Source of the DNA: an uncultured Paenibacillaceae bacterium
GTDB lineage: Bacteria > Bacillota > Bacilli > Paenibacillales > CALAME01
Assembly (NCBI GenBank): GCA_937983035.1
Contig: CALKAN010000015.1
Coordinates: 1 to 13,494 of the forward strand
Direction of reading: 5' to 3'
Length of the DNA stretch: 13,494 bases
Shown here: one piece after another, positions 6,805 through 13,119 of the stretch
How positions within the stretch are numbered: the first letter of the stretch is position 1
How the letters are laid out: each line of letters begins with the position of its first letter
Program-made: the position numbers and the translations under genes
The notes under the pieces: model-generated
Databases searched by the model: none
What the model was told of the DNA's origin: nothing
What the model saw: only the letters and a program-made list of their open reading frames with translations

Positions 6805-7746
6805 TCAGCGCTGGAACGTGCACTCCTCTGCCGGGGTATTCGCAAAACGCTGAATGCTCGGCTGCCGCAAAACCCGCCCCTCATGCCTTCTCCACTCACT
6901 GTACTGCACGTTCACCGTAATTGCCGGTTTCACCCACAGCGCACCTTTCATTTCTGGATGTACTTTGGCAAAAGGACATTCCTTAGTCGTCAAACCGCCT
7001 AATATTTTCGTTAAATCACGCCAATCATTTTGCGTCAACTTGCCTGTGCCGGCCTTTCCGATGAAATGCAATCTGCCGGTTTCATCATACAATCCGAGCA
7101 ATACAGCATTGGCCGTTGCTCCGCTTAACGTATAACCTCCCACCACCGCAGTCACGTTTCCGTAGTTTTTCACTTTTACCCAACGCTCGTCTTTTTTGCC
7201 GATGCCGTATGTACTGTCTAATTGTTTGCAAACAATCCCTTCCATTTCCCGCTCCTTCACCGCTTGAAACAATCCGGCTCCGTTCGTTTCTGAAGCGGTG
7301 AGCTGAACTTGATCATTCGGCTTGATCACCTTCTCCAATTGCGCCTGCCGCTCTTGAAGCGGAAGATCAGTTAACCATTTCCCGTTCAGATATATCAGGT
7401 CAAAAATCATATAATAGATCGGCACGCTGCGCATGACTTCCTTCACCCGCTGCATCCGGCGCAGTCCATCCCTGCGCATCACTTCATGAAAAGACGGCAG
7501 CCCGTCCGCAGCTAACGCGATCACTTCCCCATCGACGATAAAAGATTCGGCCTCCATGAACCGGGTTTCGGTAATTTCAGGATAATGATGCGTCCTTTCT
7601 CTCTGCCTGCGATTGTAAAGCTCCACGTCTGAATTTTTTCCATAAGCTAAAATGCGCACGCCATCCCATTTAATTTGATAAACCCACTGCTTTCCTTCCG
7701 GGATGGCATCCTTTCTTTTCGGTTCAAACGGAACGATCGGTTTCAT
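6805..7746 (-). CDS. ATP-dependent DNA ligase, LigD-type stand-alone ligase domain
   Basis: ATP-dependent DNA ligase like the ligase module of LigD, which with Ku carries out bacterial non-homologous end joining. Residues from the chosen start MKPIVPFEP: motif I IKWDGVR with nucleophile Lys26 (25-31), NRRQRE (45-50), motif III FIVDGEV (69-75), a hydrophobic YYMIFDLIYLNG (111-122), motif IV EGIVCKQ (169-175), motif V WVKVKN (189-194), then an OB-fold ending in VQYSEWRRHEGRVLRQPSIQRF (280-301). The frame is open 41 residues further upstream, but that extension is unlike the family; AAAGGGG about 10 nt before ATG 7746 supports the shorter start. At 313 residues it is the ligase domain alone: no polymerase or nuclease domain is fused, and neither Ku nor a LigD polymerase lies in this window. 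Confidence 0.88.
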   Translation of the reverse strand: MKPIVPFEPKRKDAIPEGKQWVYQIKWDGVRILAYGKNSDVELYNRRQRERTHHYPEITETRFMEAESFIVDGEVIALAADGLPSFHEVMRRDGLRRMQRVKEVMRSVPIYYMIFDLIYLNGKWLTDLPLQERQAQLEKVIKPNDQVQLTASETNGAGLFQAVKEREMEGIVCKQLDSTYGIGKKDERWVKVKNYGNVTAVVGGYTLSGATANAVLLGLYDETGRLHFIGKAGTGKLTQNDWRDLTKILGGLTTKECPFAKVHPEMKGALWVKPAITVNVQYSEWRRHEGRVLRQPSIQRFANTPAEECTFQR

Positions 7747-7900
7747 TGCAGCGCTGTCCCCTTTCCAGCAATCATAGCATCCGCCTCTTACTTCATTGTT
7801 GCCTTGACGGCGCATTCTATTCTGAAAATATGCATCGTTCCGCACGCAGATCTCCCATTTTTTGAGCATTTAAAAAAATCATTTGCGTTGCTGCCCAACA

Positions 7901-7927
7901 AAAAAACTCCGCTTGCGCGGAGTTTTT
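7901..7927 (-). terminator. Rho-independent terminator of the LysM-CAP gene, symmetric
   Basis: ACTCCGC (7906-7912) and GCGGAGT (7917-7923) form a perfect stem around TTGC, flanked by A and T runs that extend the pairing by several bp. On the minus strand it is followed by about seven T and lies just after the CAP gene stop; the + strand reading also has a short T-run. Confidence 0.92.
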
Positions 7928-7934
7928 AAAGCGG

Positions 7935-8594
7935 TTATCGTCCTACAAATTGCTGCGTCCAATAATGCTGGTAACTGCCTCCCGAAACATATCCTACGCC
8001 AATGTGCGTATAGTTCGGGTTCATAATGTTTTGACGATGGCCCGGAGAATTCATCCATGCTTCCATGACTGCCTCTGGGCTTCTTTGACCTGCAGCGATA
8101 TTCTCCCCGGCATATCGATAAGATACGCCGAAGCGATCCATCATCTCAAACGGTGAGCCGTAAGTCGGAGAATCATGAGCAAAATATTGATTGTCGCGCA
8201 TATCTGCAGATTTCACTCGTGCCACGCGAGACAAATCTTTATCTAATTGCAGCGGAGACAATCCGGCTTTTGCTCTTTCTTGATTCACCAATTTCACTAC
8301 TTGCAGCTCCCATTCCAACACGCCAGCGGTTGAGCCTTGCTCAGATGCAGGAGCTTTCTGTCCAGGGATATAAATCGTTTGATAAGGATAAATCCAGTTT
8401 GGATTTTTAATATGCGGGTTCGCTTGCATTAATTCATGCAGCCCTGCTTGATGTTTCACCGCAATTTTCCAAAAAGTATCGTTCGGCTGCACCGTGTAGT
8501 TCCATGCTGCGGCTTGGACCGGCGCCGTCATGAGAAATAAACAGATGACTGCGGCCGCGACCGACAGCTTCACAGATCGATATATTTTAAGCAT
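7935..8594 (-). CDS. Secreted LysM + CAP-domain protein (YkwD/SafA-like)
   Basis: Exported protein with a Sec signal peptide (basic KIYRSVK, hydrophobic SVAAAVICLFLMTAP, likely cut near AQA/AA, residues 28-30), one LysM peptidoglycan-binding domain (YTVQPNDTFWKIAVKHQ to IYIPG, 33-78) and a CAP/SCP domain (about 93-217). CAP landmarks: LVNQERAKAGL (102-112), YFAHDSPTYGSPFEMM (137-152), YAGENIAAG (161-169), WMNSPGHRQNIMNPNYTHIGVGY (180-202), YWTQQFVGR at the C-terminus. The putative His/Glu cavity residues (His140, Glu164, His186, His197) are present. It resembles B. subtilis YkwD and sporulation coat-associated proteins with the same layout; its role is unproven. A strong AAGGAGG lies about 8 nt before the ATG. 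It is monocistronic between its own terminator and a 100-bp leader region. Confidence 0.93.
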   Translation of the reverse strand: MLKIYRSVKLSVAAAVICLFLMTAPVQAAAWNYTVQPNDTFWKIAVKHQAGLHELMQANPHIKNPNWIYPYQTIYIPGQKAPASEQGSTAGVLEWELQVVKLVNQERAKAGLSPLQLDKDLSRVARVKSADMRDNQYFAHDSPTYGSPFEMMDRFGVSYRYAGENIAAGQRSPEAVMEAWMNSPGHRQNIMNPNYTHIGVGYVSGGSYQHYWTQQFVGR

Positions 8595-8697
8595 TCGCTG
8601 TTTCCTCCTTCATCATCGATAGAATTTGAACTGAATCGTCTATTCTATGATAACGAAGAAAGAAACAAGAAGGTACCCATAATATATGGAAGCCTAG

Positions 8698-9318
8698 TCA
8701 AAACTTGCAGATTTTACGCAGTCCGTTTTCCAGCAGAGAGAGATATTCCTTGGAAACAGGAGTAAAATCCGCTGCCCCAACTTGAATGCTTTGCTTCATT
8801 TTCTCACCGCGCCGGACTTCCCAACCGGTCGCCTGGACGGCATCAACTTCACCGCGGCCGAGGGCAAAATAGTCCTGAACAGCCACGAAATAAATGCCGC
8901 TGACTTCCTCTGCTTGCAGCTCATAATCTTCTAAGGAGCCGCTGGCTTCATACAGAAACACATGACAAAATTCTCTGTCCAATATTTGGTCGGTTACTTG
9001 CGTTTCTACAGCGATTATGCCGCAAGGAGTGAGATCTTCGAATTTCGCCGCCAGTCCCAGCTCTTCTTCGAGCTCCCTTACTCCGTCGGCGACGGTTTCT
9101 CCCGCAGTCAAATGGCCGCCGCATGACTTATCCAGCAAATTTGGAAAAACGTCTTTTTGCGGGCTTCTTCTTTGAAACAGAAAAAATGTCTGTCCTTCGA
9201 CGCGGTGAATGATCCAACATTGAAAAGTCTTATGCCACAGTCCCTGTGCGTGCGCGGTCTCTCTTGGCGCTTGCCCAATCGGTTTCATATGTTCGTCATA
9301 AATATCGATCAGTTCCAT
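8698..9318 (-). CDS. Nudix hydrolase (IPP isomerase-like subgroup)
   Basis: Cytoplasmic Nudix-fold hydrolase of the group that includes isopentenyl-diphosphate isomerase-like proteins (COG1443 type); substrate unknown. The N-terminus MELIDIYDEHMKPIGQAPRE and GLWHKTFQCWI are typical of that subgroup. The Nudix box at residues 68-89 (GHLTAGETVADGVRELEEELGL) supplies the metal-binding REXXEE glutamates. Its first spacer is one residue shorter than the classical GX5EX7RE; I believe this is a normal variant of the subgroup. 206 residues is longer than minimal Nudix enzymes, leaving a C-terminal helical extension. GGGAG lies 7 nt before the ATG. The aldo/keto reductase lies about 100 bp upstream on the same strand, so co-transcription is possible; a GCAGC-TTCG-GCTGC hairpin in that gap (9357-9370) has no T-run. 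Confidence 0.87.
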   Translation of the reverse strand: MELIDIYDEHMKPIGQAPRETAHAQGLWHKTFQCWIIHRVEGQTFFLFQRRSPQKDVFPNLLDKSCGGHLTAGETVADGVRELEEELGLAAKFEDLTPCGIIAVETQVTDQILDREFCHVFLYEASGSLEDYELQAEEVSGIYFVAVQDYFALGRGEVDAVQATGWEVRRGEKMKQSIQVGAADFTPVSKEYLSLLENGLRKICKF

Positions 9319-9421
9319 ATCTAGTCTCCCTTGTCTCCAATGCCATCTTGCCCTGCGCAGCCGAAGCTGCTTCCCGATCTAAATCCAATGATTTTGCTGC
9401 AAACGATTCGGCCATTCCAGC

Positions 9422-10369
9422 TTAAGGCCGGTTTTGCAAAATCTCCTCAATCTTGTCAAGCACGTCTTGACTCAGCTTCACACCCGAAGCCGCGCAGTTT
9501 TCTTCGACTTGTTCCGGACGGCTCGCACCGATTAAAGCACTGGAAACATTCGGCTGACGCAGCACCCAGGCGAGCGCCAATTGAGGAAGAGTAAGTCCGA
9601 TTTCTTTCGCTATTCCTTCTAATTGCTCCACTTTCTCCAGCTGTTCGACCGGGATCCGGTCTTCTTTCCAATTTCGCTTGGCTGCGCGGCTGTCTTCCGG
9701 AATTTTTTCTCCTTTCCGGTATTTTCCGGCCAGGATGCCTTGCGCCAACGGCGAATAGACGACTTGCCCGATTCCCTTTTCCGTGCAAGTGGGGATAATC
9801 TCTTTTTCAATATGGCGGTCAAACATATTATATACCGGTTGATTGACGACGATGCGGTCGAGCAAATAACGATCAGCAATCGCGTGCGCTTCCGTCATCT
9901 GCGCGGCGGTCCACATGCTGACCCCGACATACAGCACTTTGCCTTGCGTCACTAAATCATCGATGGCGCGAAGCGTTTCTTCCAGCGGCGTTTCCTCGTG
10001 GAAACGATGACAATAATAAATATCTACGTAATCCAGCCCGAGCCGCTTCAAGCTTGCTTCACACTGTTCCATAATGTGCTTGCGTGACAAGCCGCTGTCA
10101 TTGGGGCCGTCTCCCATTTTTCCATACACTTTCGTCGCGATGACGTAAGATTCCCGCGGGTATTGCCGCAGCGCCTCTCCGACGACTTTTTCCGCTTCTC
10201 CGCGTTCGTAAATATTCGCCGTGTCAAAAAAGTTAATCCCTAATTCGTACGCCCTATGTATGGACTGCATCGCCTTTTCTTTCTCGACATACCCTCCGTA
10301 AGTCTGCCAGCTGCCCAAGCTGATCTCGCTGACTTTCAATCCTGTGTTCCCCAATTTGCGGTACTGCAT
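9422..10369 (-). CDS. Aldo/keto reductase, potassium-channel-beta-like family
   Basis: NADPH-dependent oxidoreductase reducing aldehydes or ketones; physiological substrate unknown. The catalytic tetrad is visible: Asp49 and Tyr54 in FFDTANIYERGEAE, Lys80 in VIATKVYG, His121 in IYYCHRFH. Also typical are MQYRKLGNTGLKVSEISLGSW at the N-terminus, LGLDYVDIYYCH, VVYSPLAQGILAGKY, and the cofactor-binding SALIGASRPEQVEEN near the C-terminus. Length 315 and the motif style resemble the Kv-channel beta subunit (AKR6) and YhdN-like groups; I cannot separate them by eye. AGGAGG lies 6 nt before the ATG, and a likely sigma-A promoter is about 80 bp upstream. The Nudix gene follows on the same strand after about 100 bp. 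Confidence 0.92.
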   Translation of the reverse strand: MQYRKLGNTGLKVSEISLGSWQTYGGYVEKEKAMQSIHRAYELGINFFDTANIYERGEAEKVVGEALRQYPRESYVIATKVYGKMGDGPNDSGLSRKHIMEQCEASLKRLGLDYVDIYYCHRFHEETPLEETLRAIDDLVTQGKVLYVGVSMWTAAQMTEAHAIADRYLLDRIVVNQPVYNMFDRHIEKEIIPTCTEKGIGQVVYSPLAQGILAGKYRKGEKIPEDSRAAKRNWKEDRIPVEQLEKVEQLEGIAKEIGLTLPQLALAWVLRQPNVSSALIGASRPEQVEENCAASGVKLSQDVLDKIEEILQNRP

Positions 10370-10446
10370 TCCAATTCCTCCTTCTTTTGATCATGATCGA
10401 TGCTGGCATATCGCAAACATGATTGCTTGCAGCCCTTTCATATAAC

Positions 10447-10476
10447 AGTATAATGAAAAAAATGGATTTATGTAAG
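10447..10476 (-). promoter_or_regulatory. Candidate sigma-A promoter of the aldo/keto reductase gene
   Basis: On the minus strand CTTACA (10476-10471) is followed 18 bp later by TATACT (10452-10447), about 77 bp before the ATG. The -10 is good, the -35 only fair, so this is tentative. Confidence 0.4.
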
Positions 10477-10504
10477 TCTATAAGCTGAAAAACAAACCGC
10501 CGTC

Positions 10505-10536
10505 AAAAAAGAGCGCCCCGCTTTTGCAGGACACTC
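10505..10536 (-). terminator. Rho-independent terminator of the His-rich protein gene
   Basis: Read on the minus strand, GAGTGTCCTGC (10536-10526) pairs fully with GCGGGGCGCTC (10521-10511), counting three G-U wobbles, around an AAAA loop, then six T (10510-10505). It lies about 20 nt past the stop codon. Confidence 0.92.
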
Positions 10537-10555
10537 TTCAAAAAACATGCTTTAT

Positions 10556-11071
10556 TTAAGACAGCCTTTTCGCCAACTGCTGGTTGTGTTCTTTCAACAT
10601 TTTCAGCATCTCAGGCATCACTTTGCTGACTTCTGCCGTGCTTCCATTTTCCATCCACGTCTCAATGGCTTTTGTAAATTGTTTATGCAAAGATTTGAAA
10701 GCTTTGCTGCGCTCTTTCCAGTGCTTTTTCATTTGTTTCTTCATCTCTTGTTTCTCTGCTTCGTTCATCTTCTCTATTTTCTCTTTCCATTGTGCTTTTA
10801 ATTGTCGATGTTCTTGCAAAGCTTGTTTCCAATCTTCCAGTTCGTTTGGCGTGAATTTTTCAGACAAAAGCAGCATATAAGCCGCTTTATGCAACCCTAA
10901 TTTGCCGTGATGGTGCTTGTCATGATGCGCTTGAACGGATTGATCAGGATCATGCGCGCTGGCGCTGGCAGCCATCGATTCATTGACATGAGCAAGCACA
11001 GCATGGGCTGCAATCATGAGCGCAGCAGACAACAGCGCCGATATAATGATTTTATTCAATCTCTTTTGCAT
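10556..11071 (-). CDS. Secreted His-rich, helical hypothetical protein
   Basis: Not assigned to a family. The preferred start, MQKRLNKIIISALLSA, begins a Sec signal peptide (basic KRLNK, then a hydrophobic run to about AVLA, cleavage near AHAVLA/HV). The mature part opens with a short His-rich stretch (HHDKHHHGKLGLH), then a long charged, probably all-helical or coiled-coil region rich in Lys/Glu/Trp (EDWKQALQEHRQLKAQWKEK to KKHWKERSKAFKSLHKQF), ending in LKEHNQQLAKRLS. This recalls small periplasmic helical chaperone-like proteins of the Spy/CpxP type in style only; I could not see the LTxxQ motif. GAGGAAAG about 6 nt before ATG 11071 decides the start over an upstream ATG at 11113 that lacks a ribosome binding site and would bury the signal peptide. 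It is monocistronic, with its own terminator and an AT-rich leader containing a palindrome. Confidence 0.75.
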   Translation of the reverse strand: MQKRLNKIIISALLSAALMIAAHAVLAHVNESMAASASAHDPDQSVQAHHDKHHHGKLGLHKAAYMLLLSEKFTPNELEDWKQALQEHRQLKAQWKEKIEKMNEAEKQEMKKQMKKHWKERSKAFKSLHKQFTKAIETWMENGSTAEVSKVMPEMLKMLKEHNQQLAKRLS

Positions 11072-11173
11072 CGATCTTTCCTCGCTTTCACAAGTTCGTT
11101 CTTGTTCCAACATTAAGTGTTCCCAAATCCATTGGAAAAAATTTATGCATTTCGCAAAAGAGACATTTTTATA

Positions 11174-11185
11174 TTAGTTAACTAA
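11174..11185. promoter_or_regulatory. 12-bp palindrome in the promoter region of the His-rich protein gene
   Basis: TTAGTTAACTAA is a perfect 12-bp palindrome in an AT-rich stretch about 100 bp upstream of the gene. On the minus strand a TTTACA (11201-11196) lies upstream and a TATAAA (11173-11168) immediately downstream, so a protein bound here would sit on the promoter. The -35/-10 spacing (22 bp) is not canonical, so the exact promoter is unsure. It has the size of MarR- or TetR-class sites; that is inference. Confidence 0.4.
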
Positions 11186-11242
11186 ATTTATATTATGTAA
11201 ATTAAATGGCGATATCACTCTAACTGTTGCAGACATAGGCAG

Positions 11243-11287
11243 AAAAAAAGAGGAAGCAGATTCTCTTTTTTGAGCATCTCTTCCTCT
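11243..11287 (-). terminator. Rho-independent terminator of the PfpI-like gene
   Basis: On the minus strand AGAGGAAG-AGATGCTC pairs with GAGAATCT-G-CTTCCTCT around an AAAAAA loop, about 16 bp with one mismatch and one bulge, followed by seven T (11249-11243). It starts about 11 nt after the gene's stop. Confidence 0.92.
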
Positions 11288-11298
11288 GTAAACAGGCA

Positions 11299-11812
11299 TT
11301 AATTCAATTTTGCTAATATTTCACGGATAAAGGCTGGCTCATCCTTCGGAGTGCGCGATGTGATAATATTCTCGCTCACAACGACTTCTTCATCCCGATA
11401 GTCTGCCCCTGCCAATTTGACGTCATCTCGAATTCCAATGTAGCAAGTTGCAGCCTTCCCTTTTAATATATCAGCGCTGATCATCACTTGCGGTCCATGG
11501 CAAATGCCTGCAATCAGCTTGCCTTGATCATTGGCTTCTTTCACAAAGCGAACGATATCGTCATTTACGCGCAGCGCTTCCGGAGCGCTTCCCCCAGGGA
11601 TAATGACGGCATCGTAATCATCCGCTTTTGCTTCAGATGCTCCGAGATCCGTTGTATAGGAGACGGTTCCTTTTTTGCCGTCGCATTGCGCGCCTTTTTC
11701 CAAACCGATTGATAATGACTGCTTCATGCCCTGCTTCCTTTACCGCTTCATACGGATTTTTCATTTCCGAATCTTCAAATCCGCTTGCTAACAGAAATGC
11801 AACTTTGGCCAA
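11299..11812 (-). pseudogene. DJ-1/PfpI family amidotransferase-like gene, frameshifted near the N-terminus
   Basis: Encodes a DJ-1/PfpI (type 1 glutamine amidotransferase-like) protein related to B. subtilis YraA/YfkM stress proteins and glyoxalase-III/protease-like enzymes. Frame one starts at TTG 11812 with GGAGGGG 6 nt upstream, reads MAKVAFLLASGFEDSEM and on to GHEAVII, then runs out of family and stops at 11633. The rest continues in another frame: IGLEKGAQCDGKKGTVSYTTD, DAVIIPGG, nucleophile-elbow AGICHGPQ (Cys present), NIITSRTPKDEPAFIREIL, stop at 11299. The switch is near 11716-11704 at ATTATCAATCGG; removing four bases (ATCA, a partial duplication of ATC) would restore one protein of about 170 residues, normal for the family. 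An internal ATG at 11727 with a weak AAAGGA could yield a shortened 142-residue product lacking the first strand and the conserved Glu region. Sequencing error is possible. A strong promoter and terminator flank it. Confidence 0.85.
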
Positions 11813-11848
11813 TGATAACCCCTCCGTTTGAATTAATTTCTCATATTA

Positions 11849-11877
11849 ACTATAAATGAAGACCGAACAAATATCAA
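11849..11877 (-). promoter_or_regulatory. Sigma-A type promoter of the PfpI-like gene
   Basis: TTGATA (11877-11872), 17-bp spacer, TATAGT (11854-11849): each hexamer is one base off consensus. The -10 is about 37 bp before the TTG start. An intact strong promoter on a frameshifted gene suggests recent damage or a sequence error. Confidence 0.75.
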
Positions 11878-11918
11878 AATGATCAAGCAGAGAACATGCC
11901 GTTCAAGATGAATCGAGG

Positions 11919-12626
11919 TTACTTTGAATGCTCGATCTGCAACAGTTCAAGCAAAGCTTGCGGCACCCATTCTTCATAATCCGGATGTTCTGTTCTAATT
12001 TCTTTAATTTCATGCTGGAGACGTTCCATCTTAAGATCCAGTTCATAGGCAGCTTCAGCAGAAGCTTTCAACTCATCGGTTAAATGGCTGGGAATGGACC
12101 GATTGTATTTGTAAAAAATTTTATGCTCTAAACTCGCCCAAAAATCCATCGCGATCGTGCGTATTTGGATTTCCACACAGACGTTTTCTTCCCTGTCTGA
12201 CATAAAAACCGGAATTTCAACGAGCATGTGCAAGCTCATATAACCGTTCGGTTTCGGATGCTCAATGTAATCTTTAATGGCCAGCACCTTCAGATCACGC
12301 TGGCGAATCAGCATATCCTTAATTCTGTAAATGTCTGAAATAAAAGAACAAATGATGCGGATGCCTGCGATATCCAGTATCTTTTCCCTGATTTCGCTGA
12401 GAGAACGGGCACCTCCTTTTCGCTGAATTTTCTTAAGTATGCTCTCCGGCGTCTTCAGCCTGGATTTGACATGCTCAATCGGATTATAGTCATGGAGCAT
12501 TTGAAATTCTTCGGTTAAAATGTCTATTTTCGTTTCGATTTCTTTAAGCGCAAACTTATACATCAGCATTAAACGCGCCGTCTCATCACGCAGTTCTTTC
12601 AATCGCTGAAGCGGATGTTCATTCAC
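11919..12626 (-). CDS. sasA: Small alarmone synthetase SasA (YwaC/RelP family)
   Basis: Single-domain (p)ppGpp synthetase that transfers pyrophosphate from ATP to GDP/GTP; it has no hydrolase domain. It closely follows the YwaC pattern: LMYKFALKEIETKIDIL (21-37), HDYNPIEHVKSRLKTPESI (45-63), DIAGIRIICSFISDIY (85-100, synthetase Asp/Arg), IKDYIEHPKPNGYMSLHM (117-134, nucleotide-binding Tyr129), VEIQIRTIAMDFWASLEHKI (151-170, catalytic Glu-x-Gln), and a C-terminal helical tail. The usual GYRSLH or GYQSLH reads GYMSLH here. Start: GGAGGG lies 6 nt before a GTG at 12626, giving MNEHPLQRL; an ATG 66 nt upstream lacks support. It is 235 residues long. In B. subtilis this enzyme responds to cell-envelope stress, but I found no clear ECF-type promoter. 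It lies 137 bp after yolD on the same strand; no terminator was seen between them. Confidence 0.93.
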   Translation of the reverse strand: MNEHPLQRLKELRDETARLMLMYKFALKEIETKIDILTEEFQMLHDYNPIEHVKSRLKTPESILKKIQRKGGARSLSEIREKILDIAGIRIICSFISDIYRIKDMLIRQRDLKVLAIKDYIEHPKPNGYMSLHMLVEIPVFMSDREENVCVEIQIRTIAMDFWASLEHKIFYKYNRSIPSHLTDELKASAEAAYELDLKMERLQHEIKEIRTEHPDYEEWVPQALLELLQIEHSK

Positions 12627-12762
12627 GATGTTCCCTCCAAAGCGGCGAATATTCGAATACGGTTGAAAAAGTGCGCTGTGCTTCTCTTCCAACAGTCAAA
12701 GATTCAGTATTATTTTATCATAAACTGCATGAAACCGATAACGCGCCGCATTTCGCCGATGT

Positions 12763-13119
12763 TCACTTGCAGTCCTTTGAAACATGAGCAATATCAAGCA
12801 CTTCTTTTAACGGAATGCGGACGGACCCATCTTGATTCACAATCTCCATCCGGCCGTGGGCAGCGTCAATCTTTCTAATCTGCCCCGCCACGATCTCATT
12901 CTGATCCGGACGGTAAACCTCGACGCGAACGAGAGATTGCTTCTGCACCGCCTCTGCTGCCAAGCGAGACAATTCTTCTATTCTCTGCTCATCCAGAAGC
13001 GGCATCTCTCGGTGCTCCAGCTCGCTTCGATGCTGCAAAATCGCCTGCTTATGCTCGGGCAGCATCATTCGGCTGGACTCCCACAGCCCATTTCCTTGAA
13101 GCTTCTTTCCTCTGCTCAC
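12763..13119 (-). CDS. YolD-like protein
   Basis: YolD-family small protein of 118 residues, proposed in the literature to accompany UvrX/DNA polymerase V-type translesion polymerases in Firmicutes, possibly in a UmuD-like accessory role (unproven). Visible hallmarks: RMMLPEHKQAILQHR near the N-terminus and a C-terminal barrel-like half with VEVYRPDQNEIVAGQIRKID, GRMEIVNQDGSVRIPLKEVLDI. The start is a GTG at 13119 overlapping the uvrX TGA stop by 4 nt (GTGA), with AGGGGGG about 8 nt upstream inside uvrX, so translation is probably coupled. Gene order (polymerase then YolD) resembles the B. subtilis yqjW-yqjX pair rather than the phage SP-beta order. Confidence 0.88.
   Translation of the reverse strand: MSRGKKLQGNGLWESSRMMLPEHKQAILQHRSELEHREMPLLDEQRIEELSRLAAEAVQKQSLVRVEVYRPDQNEIVAGQIRKIDAAHGRMEIVNQDGSVRIPLKEVLDIAHVSKDCK

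Noticed and set aside
9357..9370. GCAGC-TTCG-GCTGC hairpin between the aldo/keto reductase and Nudix genes as a terminator
   Set aside because: The tetraloop is a stable type, but no T-run follows on the minus strand, so termination is not supported.
12646..12655. CGAATATTCG palindrome upstream of sasA as a LexA (DinR) box
   Set aside because: The half-sites resemble a LexA box only loosely and the spacing is too short for the Bacillus consensus GAAC-N4-GTTC.
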